From the NCBI GenBank assembly GCA_030536165.1, contig JAUNQM010000001.1:251-37628 (forward strand): DNA of 37,378 nucleotides, read 5' to 3'. The position numbers and the translations under genes are program-made. Shown here piece after piece: positions 8,292 to 16,939 of this stretch. Position 1 is the first letter of the stretch; each line of letters begins with the position of its first letter. Source of the stretch: Prevotellaceae bacterium. GTDB lineage: Bacteria > Bacteroidota > Bacteroidia > Bacteroidales > Bacteroidaceae. The notes under the pieces were generated by a model. The model did no database searches and was not told the origin of the DNA. It saw only the letters and a list, made by a program, of their open reading frames with translations.

Positions 8292-9128
8292 TTACAACAT
8301 GTTTAATGAGTCCTTTGCAGCCTGCTCTATCTTTATCTTCTCTTTGAACGATGAGTTGTCTATAACTCTCACGTCGCGTAGATGGCTAAAGTCGGTTGAC
8401 AGTTGCACCTTCAGCTTATACGAAAGTCCGTCGGCTGAATTATACGAAGCCACAATCTTGCCCACGGATATACCGCGAGGGAACACTGATGAGTATCCGC
8501 TTGTGGTCACGTAGTCACCTATCTCGAAGTGGGCATGGCGTGGAATGTCGTTGACGTATGCCACATCTGGCTCTCCGCCTTCCCATATCATATAACCGAA
8601 ATATCCTCGGTTGCGAATGACGCAACTGATGTTGGAGTGCGAGTTGAGAACAGAAATAACTACGCTATAATGCTTTGCTACAAGATACACAATGCCTACA
8701 ACACCATTGCCATCGACAACTCCCATGTCTTTCTTTATGCCATCGGCACTTCCCTTGTTGATTGTGATTAGGTTGTTGGCTTCGTTGAGAGTGTTGCTTA
8801 CAACCTTGGCTGGAATATAATTGTATTTTATCTCTTCAATAGTGACCTTCTGCTTTGACTTGGCAAGAGCCTCACGAAGTTGGTCGTTTTCGGCTTGAAG
8901 TTGCAGATTAGTCTCTGTGAGTTTGTCGTTGATTGTGCTTTGCGAGAAAAAGTTGTCGAAGTTAGAGTCCCATTCGAGGAAGACACCAGCAAGCGAATTA
9001 GCCGACGAAAACCACACGCTGCCTTGATAGCCATTATAGCTAACGAGCAGAGCGATGCTGATAATCTCAAGGAAAAAGAATAATATCCAGTGATTGAATC
9101 TTTGTAAGAACTCAATTAAATTGTTCAT
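8292..9128 (-). CDS. mreC: MreC, rod-shape scaffold protein
   Basis: 278 residues. One N-terminal membrane anchor (residues ~14-33, FFFLEIISIALLVSYNG) is followed by a coiled coil (~70-95, heptad-like NLQLQAENDQLREALAKS) and the periplasmic beta domain of MreC (GVVDGNGVVGIV, DYVTTSGYSSVFPRGISVG). It assembles in the periplasm on PBP2 and activates it. It begins 112 bp after mreB, a larger gap than elsewhere in the operon and one filled with CTATAG repeats, and it abuts mreD. Confidence 0.95.
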   Translation of the reverse strand: MNNLIEFLQRFNHWILFFFLEIISIALLVSYNGYQGSVWFSSANSLAGVFLEWDSNFDNFFSQSTINDKLTETNLQLQAENDQLREALAKSKQKVTIEEIKYNYIPAKVVSNTLNEANNLITINKGSADGIKKDMGVVDGNGVVGIVYLVAKHYSVVISVLNSHSNISCVIRNRGYFGYMIWEGGEPDVAYVNDIPRHAHFEIGDYVTTSGYSSVFPRGISVGKIVASYNSADGLSYKLKVQLSTDFSHLRDVRVIDNSSFKEKIKIEQAAKDSLNML

Positions 9129-9240
9129 TCTATTGCTACCAGTGGTTTCAGTCCAAGGACTTCAGTTATATATACAAAATATAGCCACTATAGAGACTTT
9201 AGCAACTATAGGGGCTATAGTTATAAACTTACAATCATTA
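9129..9240. repeat. CTATAG-rich repeat in the mreB-mreC gap
   Basis: The gap holds several copies of ACTATAG/CTATAG-like words, including TATAGCC ... GGCTATA as an inverted pair (about 9181-9225), plus AGTCC-AA-GGACT. Such a stem between mreB and mreC could adjust the ratio of MreB to the membrane genes, since MreB is needed in excess; this is a guess from position. No promoter consensus is seen in the gap. Confidence 0.45.
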
Positions 9241-10263
9241 TTATCTCATCAAGAATTGGAATCTGTCAACATTCTTGAGTGCAATACCGACACCCTTTGC
9301 CACACTGTGAAGTGGGTCTTCGGCAATGTGGAACGGAATCTTTATCTTCTCAGAGAGGCGCTTGTCGAGCCCGCGAAGCAATGCACCACCACCAGTAAGG
9401 TAAATGCCATTCTTGATAATGTCTGCATACAACTCCGGCGGAGTGCTTTCGAGGGCGCTGAGCACAGCAGCTTCAAGCTTTGCTACCGAGCGGTCAATGC
9501 ACTGTGCAATCTCCTGATAGCAGATAGGCACATGTACAGGGAGAGAAGTTATTCTGTTAGGGCCGTTTACGAGATAGTCTTCAGGAGCATTCTCACCGAG
9601 GTCGGTTATGGCTGCTCCAACGTGAATCTTGATTCGCTCAGCCATACGCTCTGACACCTTCACATTGTGCTGTCGGCTCATATATTCGCGGATGTCGTTA
9701 GTGAAATCATCACCAGCAACACGGATAGAGTTGTTCGACACGATACCACCTAATGAGATGACAGCGATTTCCGTCGTACCACCACCTATATCGACCACCA
9801 TGTTTCCTTCTGGTGCCTCAACGTCAACACCGATACCGATGGCTGCTGCCATAGGCTCGAATATCAGATACACGTCGCGGCCGTTTGCATGCTCAGCTGC
9901 ATCGCGCACTGCACGAAGCTCAACTTCAGTACTGCCTGAAGGCACGCCGATTACCATTCTCAGCGATGGAGATACGAACTTGCTGCCTGTGTGTGCCATC
10001 TTTATCAGTCCTCGCATCATCTGCTCGCAGGCAGAGAAGTCGCTGATTACACCATTGTAAAGCGGACGAATGGTGCGGATGTTGTCGTGCGTCTTTTCAT
10101 ACATCATCTTTGCTTTCTCGCCTACGGCAATCATCTTGTCGCTGCGACGGTCAACAGCTACGACACTTGGCTCGTCAACAACAATCTTGTCATTGCTGAT
10201 GATGATGGTGTTGGCTGTACCCAAGTCCATTGCTATTTCCTGTACAAATGAAAAGATACCCAT
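9241..10263 (-). CDS. mreB: MreB, bacterial actin homologue
   Basis: 340 residues, the standard MreB length. The actin-fold nucleotide-binding motifs are present: phosphate-1 DLGTANT (residues ~12-18), phosphate-2 VDIGGGTTE (~155-163) and the adenosine motif LTGGGALLRG (~285-294). The N terminus MGIFSFVQEIAMDLG has the short amphipathic start that binds membrane. MreB filaments orient the RodA-PBP2 synthase around the cell. It is the first gene of the cell-shape operon, under the promoter at 10302-10333. The start at 10263 gives a ~30-nt leader. Confidence 0.97.
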   Translation of the reverse strand: MGIFSFVQEIAMDLGTANTIIISNDKIVVDEPSVVAVDRRSDKMIAVGEKAKMMYEKTHDNIRTIRPLYNGVISDFSACEQMMRGLIKMAHTGSKFVSPSLRMVIGVPSGSTEVELRAVRDAAEHANGRDVYLIFEPMAAAIGIGVDVEAPEGNMVVDIGGGTTEIAVISLGGIVSNNSIRVAGDDFTNDIREYMSRQHNVKVSERMAERIKIHVGAAITDLGENAPEDYLVNGPNRITSLPVHVPICYQEIAQCIDRSVAKLEAAVLSALESTPPELYADIIKNGIYLTGGGALLRGLDKRLSEKIKIPFHIAEDPLHSVAKGVGIALKNVDRFQFLMR

Positions 10264-10301
10264 ATTATCTTGTATTATTTATTAATTCACAATTCTTGCT
10301 G

Positions 10302-10333
10302 CAAAATTACTAAATATTAGTAATATTTCCAAA
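10302..10333 (-). promoter_or_regulatory. Bacteroidetes-type promoter of the mreB operon
   Basis: On the minus strand: TTTG (10333-10330), 20 nt, then TAATTTTG (10309-10302), a full match to the -33/-7 consensus in a very A+T-rich stretch just upstream of mreB. The predicted start lies near 10295, about 30 nt before the ATG. Confidence 0.75.
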
Positions 10334-10369
10334 ACTATATTACTATTTTTTCAATCACAATATTTTTTT

Positions 10370-10506
10370 CTTGGCGGTTGATGGTTGTCGGTTGTTTATT
10401 AGGTTCCCCCTGGCCATCCCACGAAGGGATGGAACCAAAAACAGCAACCTAACTTGGGGCAACGGAAAAATACAGTGGTGGAATTTGTAAGTTGTAAGTT
10501 TTTTTG
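10370..10506. repeat. GGTTG/GTAAG short-period repeats flanking a bulged hairpin
   Basis: GGCGGTTGATGGTTGTCGGTTG (about 10373-10394) consists of three imperfect GGTTGnnn units. TTTGTAAGTTGTAAGTTTTT (10484-10503) is another short-period run. Between them a stem-loop has arms CCATCCC (10414-10420) and GGGATGG (10426-10432), extended by GGTT/AACC outside a bulge. None of it is coding. Confidence 0.45.
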
Positions 10507-10524
10507 AAGACACAATGGTCGATT

Positions 10525-10630
10525 TTTGCAGCACTAACGTGCTATGCAGTCATCTGCTTATAGCCTTTTGCAAGCAAGCTTGAAAACTCTATAATCAGCC
10601 GCCTGCACCTTGACTGTGTCAAGGCTGCAA
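10525..10630. repeat. Gene-free stretch with small stem-loops between tolC-like gene and mreB
   Basis: Two hairpins are visible: AGCAC-TAAC-GTGCT (about 10531-10544) and CCTTGAC-TGT-GTCAAGG (10608-10624). Neither has a T-run on the minus strand, so a terminator for the export operon is not established. I see no credible gene here. Confidence 0.35.
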
Positions 10631-10678
10631 AAATATTTTCCGAACAATTGCGAACAATTTTTTTTCTTCCATCTCTTT

Positions 10679-10763
10679 TCGTCATCCTGAACTTGATTCA
10701 GGATCTCCATTGTTGCGTACAGTCCTCTTCGTAACGTAGGAGATTGACTATTGTCAATGACGA
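10679..10763. repeat. REP-like element with TCGTCAT / ATGACGA ends
   Basis: The inverted ends are TCGTCAT (10679-10685) and ATGACGA (10757-10763). Inside are a perfect 8-bp stem, ATCCTGAA-CTTGA-TTCAGGAT (10684-10704), and TTGAC-TATT-GTCAA (10744-10757). This layout (GTCAT...hairpin...ATGAC) resembles widespread intergenic REP-type elements of several phyla. It lies 95 bp past the tolC-like stop codon and could stabilise or end that transcript. Confidence 0.55.
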
Positions 10764-10856
10764 AGGTGGGGCGTATGCCGATATGATAATAAATTGTTCT
10801 TTGAAAAAAGTGGATGGCAGGCGTGGTAGTATAACAATTGCAAAGAATTAATTATA

Positions 10857-12197
10857 TTATCGTTGATAGATTTCGAGGATTTTGTTTTTTAAGATATAGT
10901 CATACTTCGAGCGGACGGACTCTTCGAGATTCTGGAGCCAATGTTGCTGACTCTGAACTAAGTCGAAGATTGTGGCACGCCCTGCCTGATAGCTTGATTC
11001 AACGTAGCCAAGACTTTCTTTTGCAAGTCGTGCTGCCTTTTCAGCACTAATCTGCTTGTCACGGGCAGTAAGAGCATCGTAGTAAGCATTCTGTATGTCA
11101 TGGTGTATCTGCTGCTTTGATTCTTCAAGCGATAGCTGCGCATCGACTTTGTTAATCTGGGCAAGACTTACCTTGCGCTTGGTTGCACCTCCGTTGAAGA
11201 GGTTGTATTTAAGGTTGAGGCCTACGATGAGATTGTAACGATTCTTTAGCTGAGTCCACAGACTTGGTGTTGACTGGTTGAACAATATGGAATATTGATT
11301 GCCTGCGGTACCCGTGAGCGATAGGGTCGGCATGAAGTCGCTCTTGGCAAGTTTGATTTGGTTTTCAGCGCTTTCAATACGATATTTTGCCGCTATGACT
11401 GAAGGATATTTCTCAATGCTTCCAGCAAAATCGATAGTTGGAATCTGCACATTGTCATCTGCAATATCGGCTACATCGAAGCCTTCAATATCGTTGAGAT
11501 TGAGCAGTTGTGCGAGCCTGATGAGCGACAGTTTGACATCGTTCTTTGCCTTGAGCAGAGTGTATTCGTCTTCGCTAACAGTCGCCTCTGCCTGAACAAC
11601 ATCGCCCTTAGGCTTCTTGCCTTCATCATAGAAAATCTTTGTCTGCTTCAAGGTTGATGTACTTGCGTCAAGTTTTTCCTGTGCCACCTTTACCTCTGTG
11701 CGGTTGTAGAGCACCTGAAGATAGCCGGCAATCACGTTTATCTCCACTTGTTTCTGGGAATAGCGCAAGTCTTCTGCAACGGCTTTAAGGCTGAACTCGT
11801 CGCTTATCTTCTTGTACTTCAACCTGCCAAAAGTGTAGAGCGGCATGGATGCATCAATCTGTGCGGTGGTGTTTGTGCGGTCGTACGAAAGGAAGTCATA
11901 CCCAGATTGTGCTTTGTTGAGTGTGAGGTCTTGCGATAATTGTGCATCGACAACAGGCTTCCATGCGTTCTTGCTATCCTCAAGGGTATTCTCTGCTACA
12001 CGTTGCTTATTGATGCGCTGCTGAACTTCGATGTTATGGTCTAAGGCATAGTTTATACACTCGTCGAGAGTCCACGCCTTGCTCTGAGCATGCATGGCGA
12101 ATGGCACGATAAGCACTGCTACGATTAACGATAATCTGTATAGCCCCCTCCATCTTCCCCCGTAGGGGAGGGTTAAGTTTGTGCAAATGTATTTCAT
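10857..12197 (-). CDS. TolC-family outer-membrane efflux protein
   Basis: 446 residues. After the signal peptide (LIVAVLIVPFAMHA ending near residue 37) comes the OEP fold: two long helical repeats starting with LDECINYALDHNIEVQQ, with long coiled-coil stretches and the expected beta-barrel strands. It forms the trimeric channel by which a tripartite pump empties outside the cell. It is last in the export series and starts 4 bp after the hlyD-like stop. One oddity: residues 7-19 (NLTLPYGGRWRGL), between the start codon and the hydrophobic core, are encoded by a CCCC-TAC-GGGG palindromic repeat, so the n-region of the signal peptide appears to be repeat-derived. No other start codon lies between that repeat and the core. 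Confidence 0.9.
   Translation of the reverse strand: MKYICTNLTLPYGGRWRGLYRLSLIVAVLIVPFAMHAQSKAWTLDECINYALDHNIEVQQRINKQRVAENTLEDSKNAWKPVVDAQLSQDLTLNKAQSGYDFLSYDRTNTTAQIDASMPLYTFGRLKYKKISDEFSLKAVAEDLRYSQKQVEINVIAGYLQVLYNRTEVKVAQEKLDASTSTLKQTKIFYDEGKKPKGDVVQAEATVSEDEYTLLKAKNDVKLSLIRLAQLLNLNDIEGFDVADIADDNVQIPTIDFAGSIEKYPSVIAAKYRIESAENQIKLAKSDFMPTLSLTGTAGNQYSILFNQSTPSLWTQLKNRYNLIVGLNLKYNLFNGGATKRKVSLAQINKVDAQLSLEESKQQIHHDIQNAYYDALTARDKQISAEKAARLAKESLGYVESSYQAGRATIFDLVQSQQHWLQNLEESVRSKYDYILKNKILEIYQR
12140..12180. repeat. CCCCTACGGGG palindromic repeat inside the start of the tolC-like gene
   Basis: On the minus strand, TTAACCCTCCCC-TAC-GGGGGAAGA followed by TGGAGGGGGCT. It is G/C-rich, unlike its surroundings, and resembles a known style of Bacteroidales intergenic repeat (from memory, unsearched). 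It is translated in frame as residues 7-19 of the tolC-like protein. Confidence 0.5.
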
Positions 12198-12201
12198 ACG
12201 A

Positions 12202-13317
12202 TTAGTCCTCCTTTTTGTTGCCGCGAAGAATGTCGCCTTTCTTTACTTCTGATTTAAGCTCAATATGAATGCCATCGCTGAGACCTATTGTCACAGGAAC
12301 GCGTTCAAATGTCTGAGTGCTTCCGCTATTTTCCTTAAGACGATAAACGTATGTGCTATCGCCACTAAACTCAAGGGCAACTTCCTCGACTGAAAGCACA
12401 TTCTCCGCACAGTCGGTAATAATCTCCGCGTTGGCGCTATATCCTGAACGACTTATGGACTTAACACCGTCAACAGGCTCTACGCTACCCTTAATCTCGT
12501 ACATCACTGTACCGTTGTCAATAGTGCTGCCAGATGCAATCTCCTCAATGAAGCCAGTATAGCGTGCGCCCTTTGATGCTCCGATTGTGATGTTCATCGG
12601 CATTCCTATATAGATGCGTTCCACCTCCGATTCGTCAATCTTTCCAGAGAAACGAAGCTGACTGAGGTCGGCAATAGTAGCGATGGTTGTACCTTGATTG
12701 TAAGAGTTTGTGGCTACAACCGAAGCACCCTCCTTGAGAGGAAGGCTCACAATAGTTCCATTCATCGACGCCTTGACAATAGTGGTGTTGACATTACCGG
12801 CACGTGAGCTGCTACCAGTCAGGACAACATCTAGTGCACTTTTTGCCTTGATATGCTTCTCCTTGTCGATGGCGAGCGTGCTCATAGCCTTCTCATATTC
12901 CTCGCGACCTACAACCCCCTTGTCGTAAAGCACGCTTACACGATTAGCCTCACGTTGCGACTCCTCGACTTCAAGTCGTGTAGATTCCACGTTACTCTTT
13001 GCCTCGCTTAGGCTGAGCATGTCAGGAATAATCTCTATGATAGCGATAGTCTGCCCTGCCGTAACGGTCTGTCCGATGGTGACGCAGATCTGTTTGATAG
13101 TACCTGTTGCACGAGGTTTGACTTCAATCTGCTTGCGCGACTCGATAGAACCCGTGGCAACACAAACGCGCTTGATAGTACGCTTTGCAGGGGTAAGCAG
13201 TTCATAGACTTCTGGCTTTGGTTGAGATTGTGCCCAAAGGAAATAAAAAGTGTAGGCAACGAAGCACAATACCAATGCCCACAATACTTTCTTGTAGATG
13301 TTTTTTGAGATTTTCAT
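12202..13317 (-). CDS. MacA/HlyD-family periplasmic adaptor
   Basis: 371 residues. An N-terminal membrane anchor (~9-30, VLWALVLCFVAYTFYFLWA) is followed by the membrane-fusion-protein fold: lipoyl half-motif (TGTIKQICVTIGQTVTAGQT, ~71-90), a helical hairpin (~100-170), the second lipoyl half (VSLPLKEGASVV) and beta-barrel/proximal domains (GMPMNITIGAS). It bridges the inner-membrane permeases and the TolC channel. It lies 61 bp after the permease gene and 4 bp before the tolC-like gene. By neighbours it should serve the ABC exporter encoded upstream, making a MacA-MacB-TolC-like system for the NRPS product. Confidence 0.92.
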   Translation of the reverse strand: MKISKNIYKKVLWALVLCFVAYTFYFLWAQSQPKPEVYELLTPAKRTIKRVCVATGSIESRKQIEVKPRATGTIKQICVTIGQTVTAGQTIAIIEIIPDMLSLSEAKSNVESTRLEVEESQREANRVSVLYDKGVVGREEYEKAMSTLAIDKEKHIKAKSALDVVLTGSSSRAGNVNTTIVKASMNGTIVSLPLKEGASVVATNSYNQGTTIATIADLSQLRFSGKIDESEVERIYIGMPMNITIGASKGARYTGFIEEIASGSTIDNGTVMYEIKGSVEPVDGVKSISRSGYSANAEIITDCAENVLSVEEVALEFSGDSTYVYRLKENSGSTQTFERVPVTIGLSDGIHIELKSEVKKGDILRGNKKED

Positions 13318-13334
13318 TGTTCTTTATGTTTTTT

Positions 13335-13364
13335 TTTCGATATTTCGAGGTTTCGATGTTTCGG
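13335..13364. repeat. TTTCGA short-period repeat between permease and hlyD-like genes
   Basis: Four units TTTCGATA, TTTCGAGG, TTTCGATG, TTTCGGAG in tandem, 8-9 bp period, filling the 61-bp gap. It is the same style as 5955-5990 but a separate copy. Confidence 0.55.
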
Positions 13365-13378
13365 AGGGGTAAATGATT

Positions 13379-14647
13379 TTATTCTTCACGCAAAGCTTCA
13401 ATCGCTTTCACCTTCAAGGCTCGTTGGGTTGGGAAGTAACCGGCAAGCAATCCTCCTGCAATAAGAATCACTAACGCCGCAAGCGTAGGCACGATGCTTA
13501 TCATCGGATGCTTGATGAGCGTCATCGACGACCCATCGCTACCTGACATCAGTGAATCTAATCCATATAGGCACCACACTCCAGCCACTATACCTGCTAT
13601 GCCGGCAGTAAGAGTGAGCGTAAGGCTTTCCATCATTATCTGCTGAATAATCTTCGATGGCTGTGCACCAAGAGCACGGCGGACGCCAATCTCCTGTGTG
13701 CGTTCCTTGATGGTTACAATCATTATGTTAGCAATGCCTATAAGTCCTGCGGCAAGGGTGCCGATACCTATTATCCATATCAGTATGTTGATGCCAAGCT
13801 GTATGCCAAGAAAACCAGCAAGTGCCGACTTTAGGCTAAAGACATACACTGCATTTTCATCATCAGGAGCGATATGGTGTTCTTCCTTCATGGCAGACAC
13901 TATGCGTTCCTCGTCATCCTCGATAGGGTATTGTGGCAGGTTGGTAAGCGACATGAAGTCGAACTCATTATGCCGGTTCATCACGTCCTGCTCGGTGGTG
14001 ATTGGCAGTACAACCGATTCCGTAGGGTCACCGCCCAACTGGATATTGTCGTTTGTGCGCTTTATCACTCCTACAACAGTATGCATCACTCCTGCAACGG
14101 AAACGTGCTGGCCGAGAGGAGTATCGTCAGCAAACAACACTTTTGCCACATTCGTTCCTAAAAGACAGACTTTGCGATGCTGCTCCACATCAATCTGGTT
14201 GATATATCGCCCTGCCACGATGCGTTGCGGCACCACCTTAATATAATTAGGCGTAATGCCAAGCACCGAGTATGAACTTGATGTTATGTCATGCTTCACC
14301 TCAATATCATTGTCAGCATTTACCTGCATGATGTTATCCAGACGGTCAGCAAGTTTTGCCTTGAGCAGACCGATGTCACTGTTCTTGAATTTCCATGTCC
14401 GATCACGGTCGTAGCCTTGATACGGCATCGTGGTATTCTCTGGGAATAGGAAGAACGTGTTTGAGTCAAGACTTGTCAACTGTCCTATGATTCCGTTGCC
14501 AAAGCCAAAACCGCACCCAACGAGGAGTATGAGCATGAATATGCCCCAGAACACCCCGAACATCGTCATCAGACTTCGCATCTTCTGCTGACTGACGGTT
14601 ACGACAACTTCGTGCCACAGGTCGCTATCGAATATTTTTATGTTCAT
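13379..14647 (-). CDS. FtsX/MacB-like ABC transporter permease (second of the pair)
   Basis: 422 residues from the ATG at 14647. Layout is MacB-type: one N-terminal membrane helix (MFGVFWGIFMLILLVG), a large periplasmic domain, then three C-terminal helices (INILIWIIGIGTLAAGLIGIANIMIV; LTAGIAGIVAG; LVILIAGGLLAGYFP). The coupling sequence IKERTQEIGVRRALGAQ between helices 2 and 3 is typical of the family. The frame is open up to 14740, but the extra 31 residues are encoded by a TTCTAG repeat and overlap the upstream permease gene, so I choose 14647. Such permeases do not move substrate through the membrane but drive the adaptor-TolC channel from the periplasm. It probably forms a heterodimer with the next gene. 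Confidence 0.93.
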   Translation of the reverse strand: MNIKIFDSDLWHEVVVTVSQQKMRSLMTMFGVFWGIFMLILLVGCGFGFGNGIIGQLTSLDSNTFFLFPENTTMPYQGYDRDRTWKFKNSDIGLLKAKLADRLDNIMQVNADNDIEVKHDITSSSYSVLGITPNYIKVVPQRIVAGRYINQIDVEQHRKVCLLGTNVAKVLFADDTPLGQHVSVAGVMHTVVGVIKRTNDNIQLGGDPTESVVLPITTEQDVMNRHNEFDFMSLTNLPQYPIEDDEERIVSAMKEEHHIAPDDENAVYVFSLKSALAGFLGIQLGINILIWIIGIGTLAAGLIGIANIMIVTIKERTQEIGVRRALGAQPSKIIQQIMMESLTLTLTAGIAGIVAGVWCLYGLDSLMSGSDGSSMTLIKHPMISIVPTLAALVILIAGGLLAGYFPTQRALKVKAIEALREE

Positions 14648-14664
14648 TGTATATTTTTTCAAAG

Positions 14665-14706
14665 TTCTAGATATTCTAGAGTTTCTATGGTTTCTAGTAG
14701 TTCTAG
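14665..14706. repeat. TTCTAG short-period repeat between the two permease genes
   Basis: Tandem imperfect units TTCTAGATA, TTCTAGAG, TTTCTATGG, TTTCTAGTAG, TTCTAG fill the 67-bp gap. The same core word turns up inside the glycoside hydrolase gene at 783-820. Confidence 0.55.
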
Positions 14707-14714
14707 CCTCAATA

Positions 14715-15959
14715 TCATGAAATTCCAGCAAGGGCATCAACCAGTTTTACCGTCGTAGCTTTTTTTGCTGGTATATAGCCCGCAATCAGTCCGCAGACAA
14801 CCATTATCGCATTGGCAATCAATACCACCGATAGGTTGACCGTAGGATTGCAGAATATAGTGTTGTTCACTCCGAGTACTGAATCGGTTACGCCTTTAAG
14901 CAACTGCGTCAGCCCTACGCCTATCAGCATCCCGATATACCCGAATATTACGGTTATGACAACTGACTCGAACAAGACCAGACGTATTATCTCGCCCGAC
15001 GATGCCCCCATCGCCTTCCTCACTCCAAGCTCCTTGATGCGTTCCTTAACCGAAATCAGCATTATATTGCTTATACCTACAACGCCGATGCACAGGGTTG
15101 CCAGACCGATAATCCAGATAAAAATCCGCAGAGCATTCATCACATTGCGTATCTGGAGGAAAAACTCGAAGGAACTGTTTACCTTTACAGCCTTTTCATC
15201 CTTAGGCGAAAAGCCCTTGCTCTCAGCAAAAAACAACCGTATCGACTGCATAAACTTCTCGTTTGCCTCCTCCGTGTCGAGGTTGTCGGCAACGATACTA
15301 ATCGATGCCAGTTTGTCGTTGCGGAAGAAAAGATTCTTCACAGTGGTAATCGGAGCATACAGTGATTTCTCCTCGTCGTTGCCGCTATACGACTTCGCCA
15401 CACCGACTATCAGGAAGCTGTTGTTATATACCTTTATGCGCTGCCCTACGGCATCTGCGTCATGGAACAGACGTTTAGCCAGCGGAGCCGTGACCACACA
15501 CACCTTCCTGCCTTCGTTAATGTCGAGCTGGCTAATGTCGCGTCCATCCGAAACGTAACGGCTCCTCAAGCCTAAGTAGTCGGTCTCGTAGCCGAAGATA
15601 GGCACGTTTATGTGGTCGTTGCCACAGTTCACCTGCACCGTCGTGTCCATCTCTGGCATCGTCTTTCTTATCACGTCGGGGAATCGGCGTTGCAGCTCCT
15701 TGCAGTCAGAGAAGTAGAAGTCAACCTTCGACCCCACCTGTCTGCCACCAGCAGCATACATGGTCTTGCCTGGCGCGACGGTGATAATGTTATTGTCCGT
15801 GCCTATGAAACCATTCTCTATGCCATTGATGATGCCATTGCCCGAACCTAACATGACAATAAGCAGAAAGATTCCCCAACCCACCGAGAAACCAGTGAGG
15901 AGGATTCGCGTCTTATTATGACCCATCGACGACAATACTTCTGAAAGCATCTCTATCAT
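14715..15959 (-). CDS. FtsX/MacB-like ABC transporter permease (first of the pair)
   Basis: 414 residues with the same plan as its neighbour: an N-terminal helix (LLTGFSVGWGIFLLIVMLGSG), a MacB periplasmic core (VNCGNDHINVPIFGYETDY), and three C-terminal helices with the SVKERIKELGVRKAMGA coupling segment. The two permeases are clearly related but diverged, so they are likely an old duplication working as a heterodimer served by the single ATPase. It lies 302 bp downstream of the ATPase gene; that gap is unusually long for this operon and holds palindrome array B. No promoter consensus is visible in it. Confidence 0.93.
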   Translation of the reverse strand: MIEMLSEVLSSMGHNKTRILLTGFSVGWGIFLLIVMLGSGNGIINGIENGFIGTDNNIITVAPGKTMYAAGGRQVGSKVDFYFSDCKELQRRFPDVIRKTMPEMDTTVQVNCGNDHINVPIFGYETDYLGLRSRYVSDGRDISQLDINEGRKVCVVTAPLAKRLFHDADAVGQRIKVYNNSFLIVGVAKSYSGNDEEKSLYAPITTVKNLFFRNDKLASISIVADNLDTEEANEKFMQSIRLFFAESKGFSPKDEKAVKVNSSFEFFLQIRNVMNALRIFIWIIGLATLCIGVVGISNIMLISVKERIKELGVRKAMGASSGEIIRLVLFESVVITVIFGYIGMLIGVGLTQLLKGVTDSVLGVNNTIFCNPTVNLSVVLIANAIMVVCGLIAGYIPAKKATTVKLVDALAGIS

Positions 15960-15969
15960 AGGCTGTTAT

Positions 15970-16045
15970 CTTTTTTTTACGGTTTTGGGCTTTTGGTTTT
16001 AGGTTAAACCTACAACCTACAACCATCAACCTTTTTACGGTTTTT
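15970..16045. repeat. GGTTTT/AACCTACAACC short-period repeats
   Basis: TTTTTACGGTTTT occurs near both ends (about 15973 and 16031). Between are TTTTGGGCTTTTGGTTTTAGG and AACCTACAACCTACAACC with ATCAACC, units of about 7-8 bp. The AACCTACAACC word is also found, inverted, inside the glycoside hydrolase gene at 2791-2830. Confidence 0.5.
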
Positions 16046-16074
16046 ACTATTATCAAATTCTGTTGTCCATTATC

Positions 16075-16152
16075 TTAGCCTTCCACACCTTAGGTGTTTA
16101 GGCTGTCACACCTTAGGTGTTACAAGCTTCACACCTCAGGTGTGAAGGGCTG
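16075..16152. repeat. Palindrome array B: three ACACCTNAGGTGT units
   Basis: Units at 16085-16097, 16108-16120 and 16131-16143, pitch exactly 23 bp twice, 10-bp spacers unrelated to those in arrays A and C. Outer arms AGCCTTCCACACC and GGTGTGAAGGGCT are again an imperfect inverted pair. It lies between the ABC ATPase and the first permease gene, inside what looks like one operon, so it would be transcribed. Confidence 0.8.
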
Positions 16153-16261
16153 ATTCTATTGATAGAGCCTAATTTCCATTCGGAAATATGGTTTTCTAAT
16201 CTCGTAATCATTTGATTTATACTAAATTCACATTGGTGTAAACAATGTCAACCTTAACGAA

Positions 16262-16939
16262 TCATTTCGCTCTTTCGTCTTTGAAGATTACGCCATCCTT
16301 GAAGAAAATACGACGGTCGGTCTGGTCGGCAATCTCTTGTTCGTGGGTGACGATGATGACCGTCTGACCGTTGTCACGATTCACGGCTCGCAGCATATCC
16401 ATCACCTCCTGAGTGGTCTTCGAGTCAAGAGCACCCGTAGGCTCATCGGCAAGGAGAATCTTTGGTTTCGTAATCAGCGCCCGTGCAATAGCCACACGTT
16501 GCCGCTGACCACCCGACATCTGCATCGGCAGATGGTTCCAATGCCCAGCGAGCCCTACCTTGTCAAGATATTCCAATGCCATCTCGTTGCGCTCCTTCCT
16601 GCCCACGCCCCTATAGTAGAGAGGCAGAGCAACGTTCTCCATCGCATTCTTGAAGTTGATGAGGTTAAACGACTGGAAGATGAATCCAATGAGCTCGTTA
16701 CGGTAACGACATTCCTGCGACTCGGTGAGATTCTTTATCAGATTCCCCGCCAGACGGTATTCCCCCTCATCGTAATTGTCGAGGATGCCCATGATGTTGA
16801 GCATTGTTGACTTTCCAGAACCCGACGGTCCCATGATGCTGACCAGTTCGCCTTCATCAATGTGGAGGTTCACACCCTTGAGCACATGCAGCGGCTGGGC
16901 TCCTGGATAAGTCTTATGTATTCCCTTGAGGTCTATCAT
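16262..16939 (-). CDS. MacB/LolD-type ABC transporter ATPase
   Basis: 225 residues, a single nucleotide-binding domain with every motif: Walker A GPSGSGKST (~37-45), Q-loop FIFQSFN (~88-94), signature MSGGQRQRVAIARAL (~142-156), Walker B ILLADEPTGALD (~163-174) and H-loop VTHEQ. It is of the type that powers FtsX/MacB permeases. Its ATG (16939-16937) overlaps the NRPS-A stop codon TGA (16938-16936) in an ATGA junction, so its translation is very likely coupled to the peptide synthetase. This overlap is the strongest sign that the exporter belongs to the NRPS cluster. Confidence 0.95.
   Translation of the reverse strand: MIDLKGIHKTYPGAQPLHVLKGVNLHIDEGELVSIMGPSGSGKSTMLNIMGILDNYDEGEYRLAGNLIKNLTESQECRYRNELIGFIFQSFNLINFKNAMENVALPLYYRGVGRKERNEMALEYLDKVGLAGHWNHLPMQMSGGQRQRVAIARALITKPKILLADEPTGALDSKTTQEVMDMLRAVNRDNGQTVIIVTHEQEIADQTDRRIFFKDGVIFKDERAK

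Noticed and set aside
10608..10624. Intrinsic terminator for the export operon
   Set aside because: The stem is good but no T-run follows on the minus strand; the end of the transcript stays undetermined.
14648..14740. Upstream start (14740) for the downstream permease
   Set aside because: The added residues come from the TTCTAG repeat, overlap the neighbouring permease gene, and precede a natural MacB-type N terminus starting at 14647.
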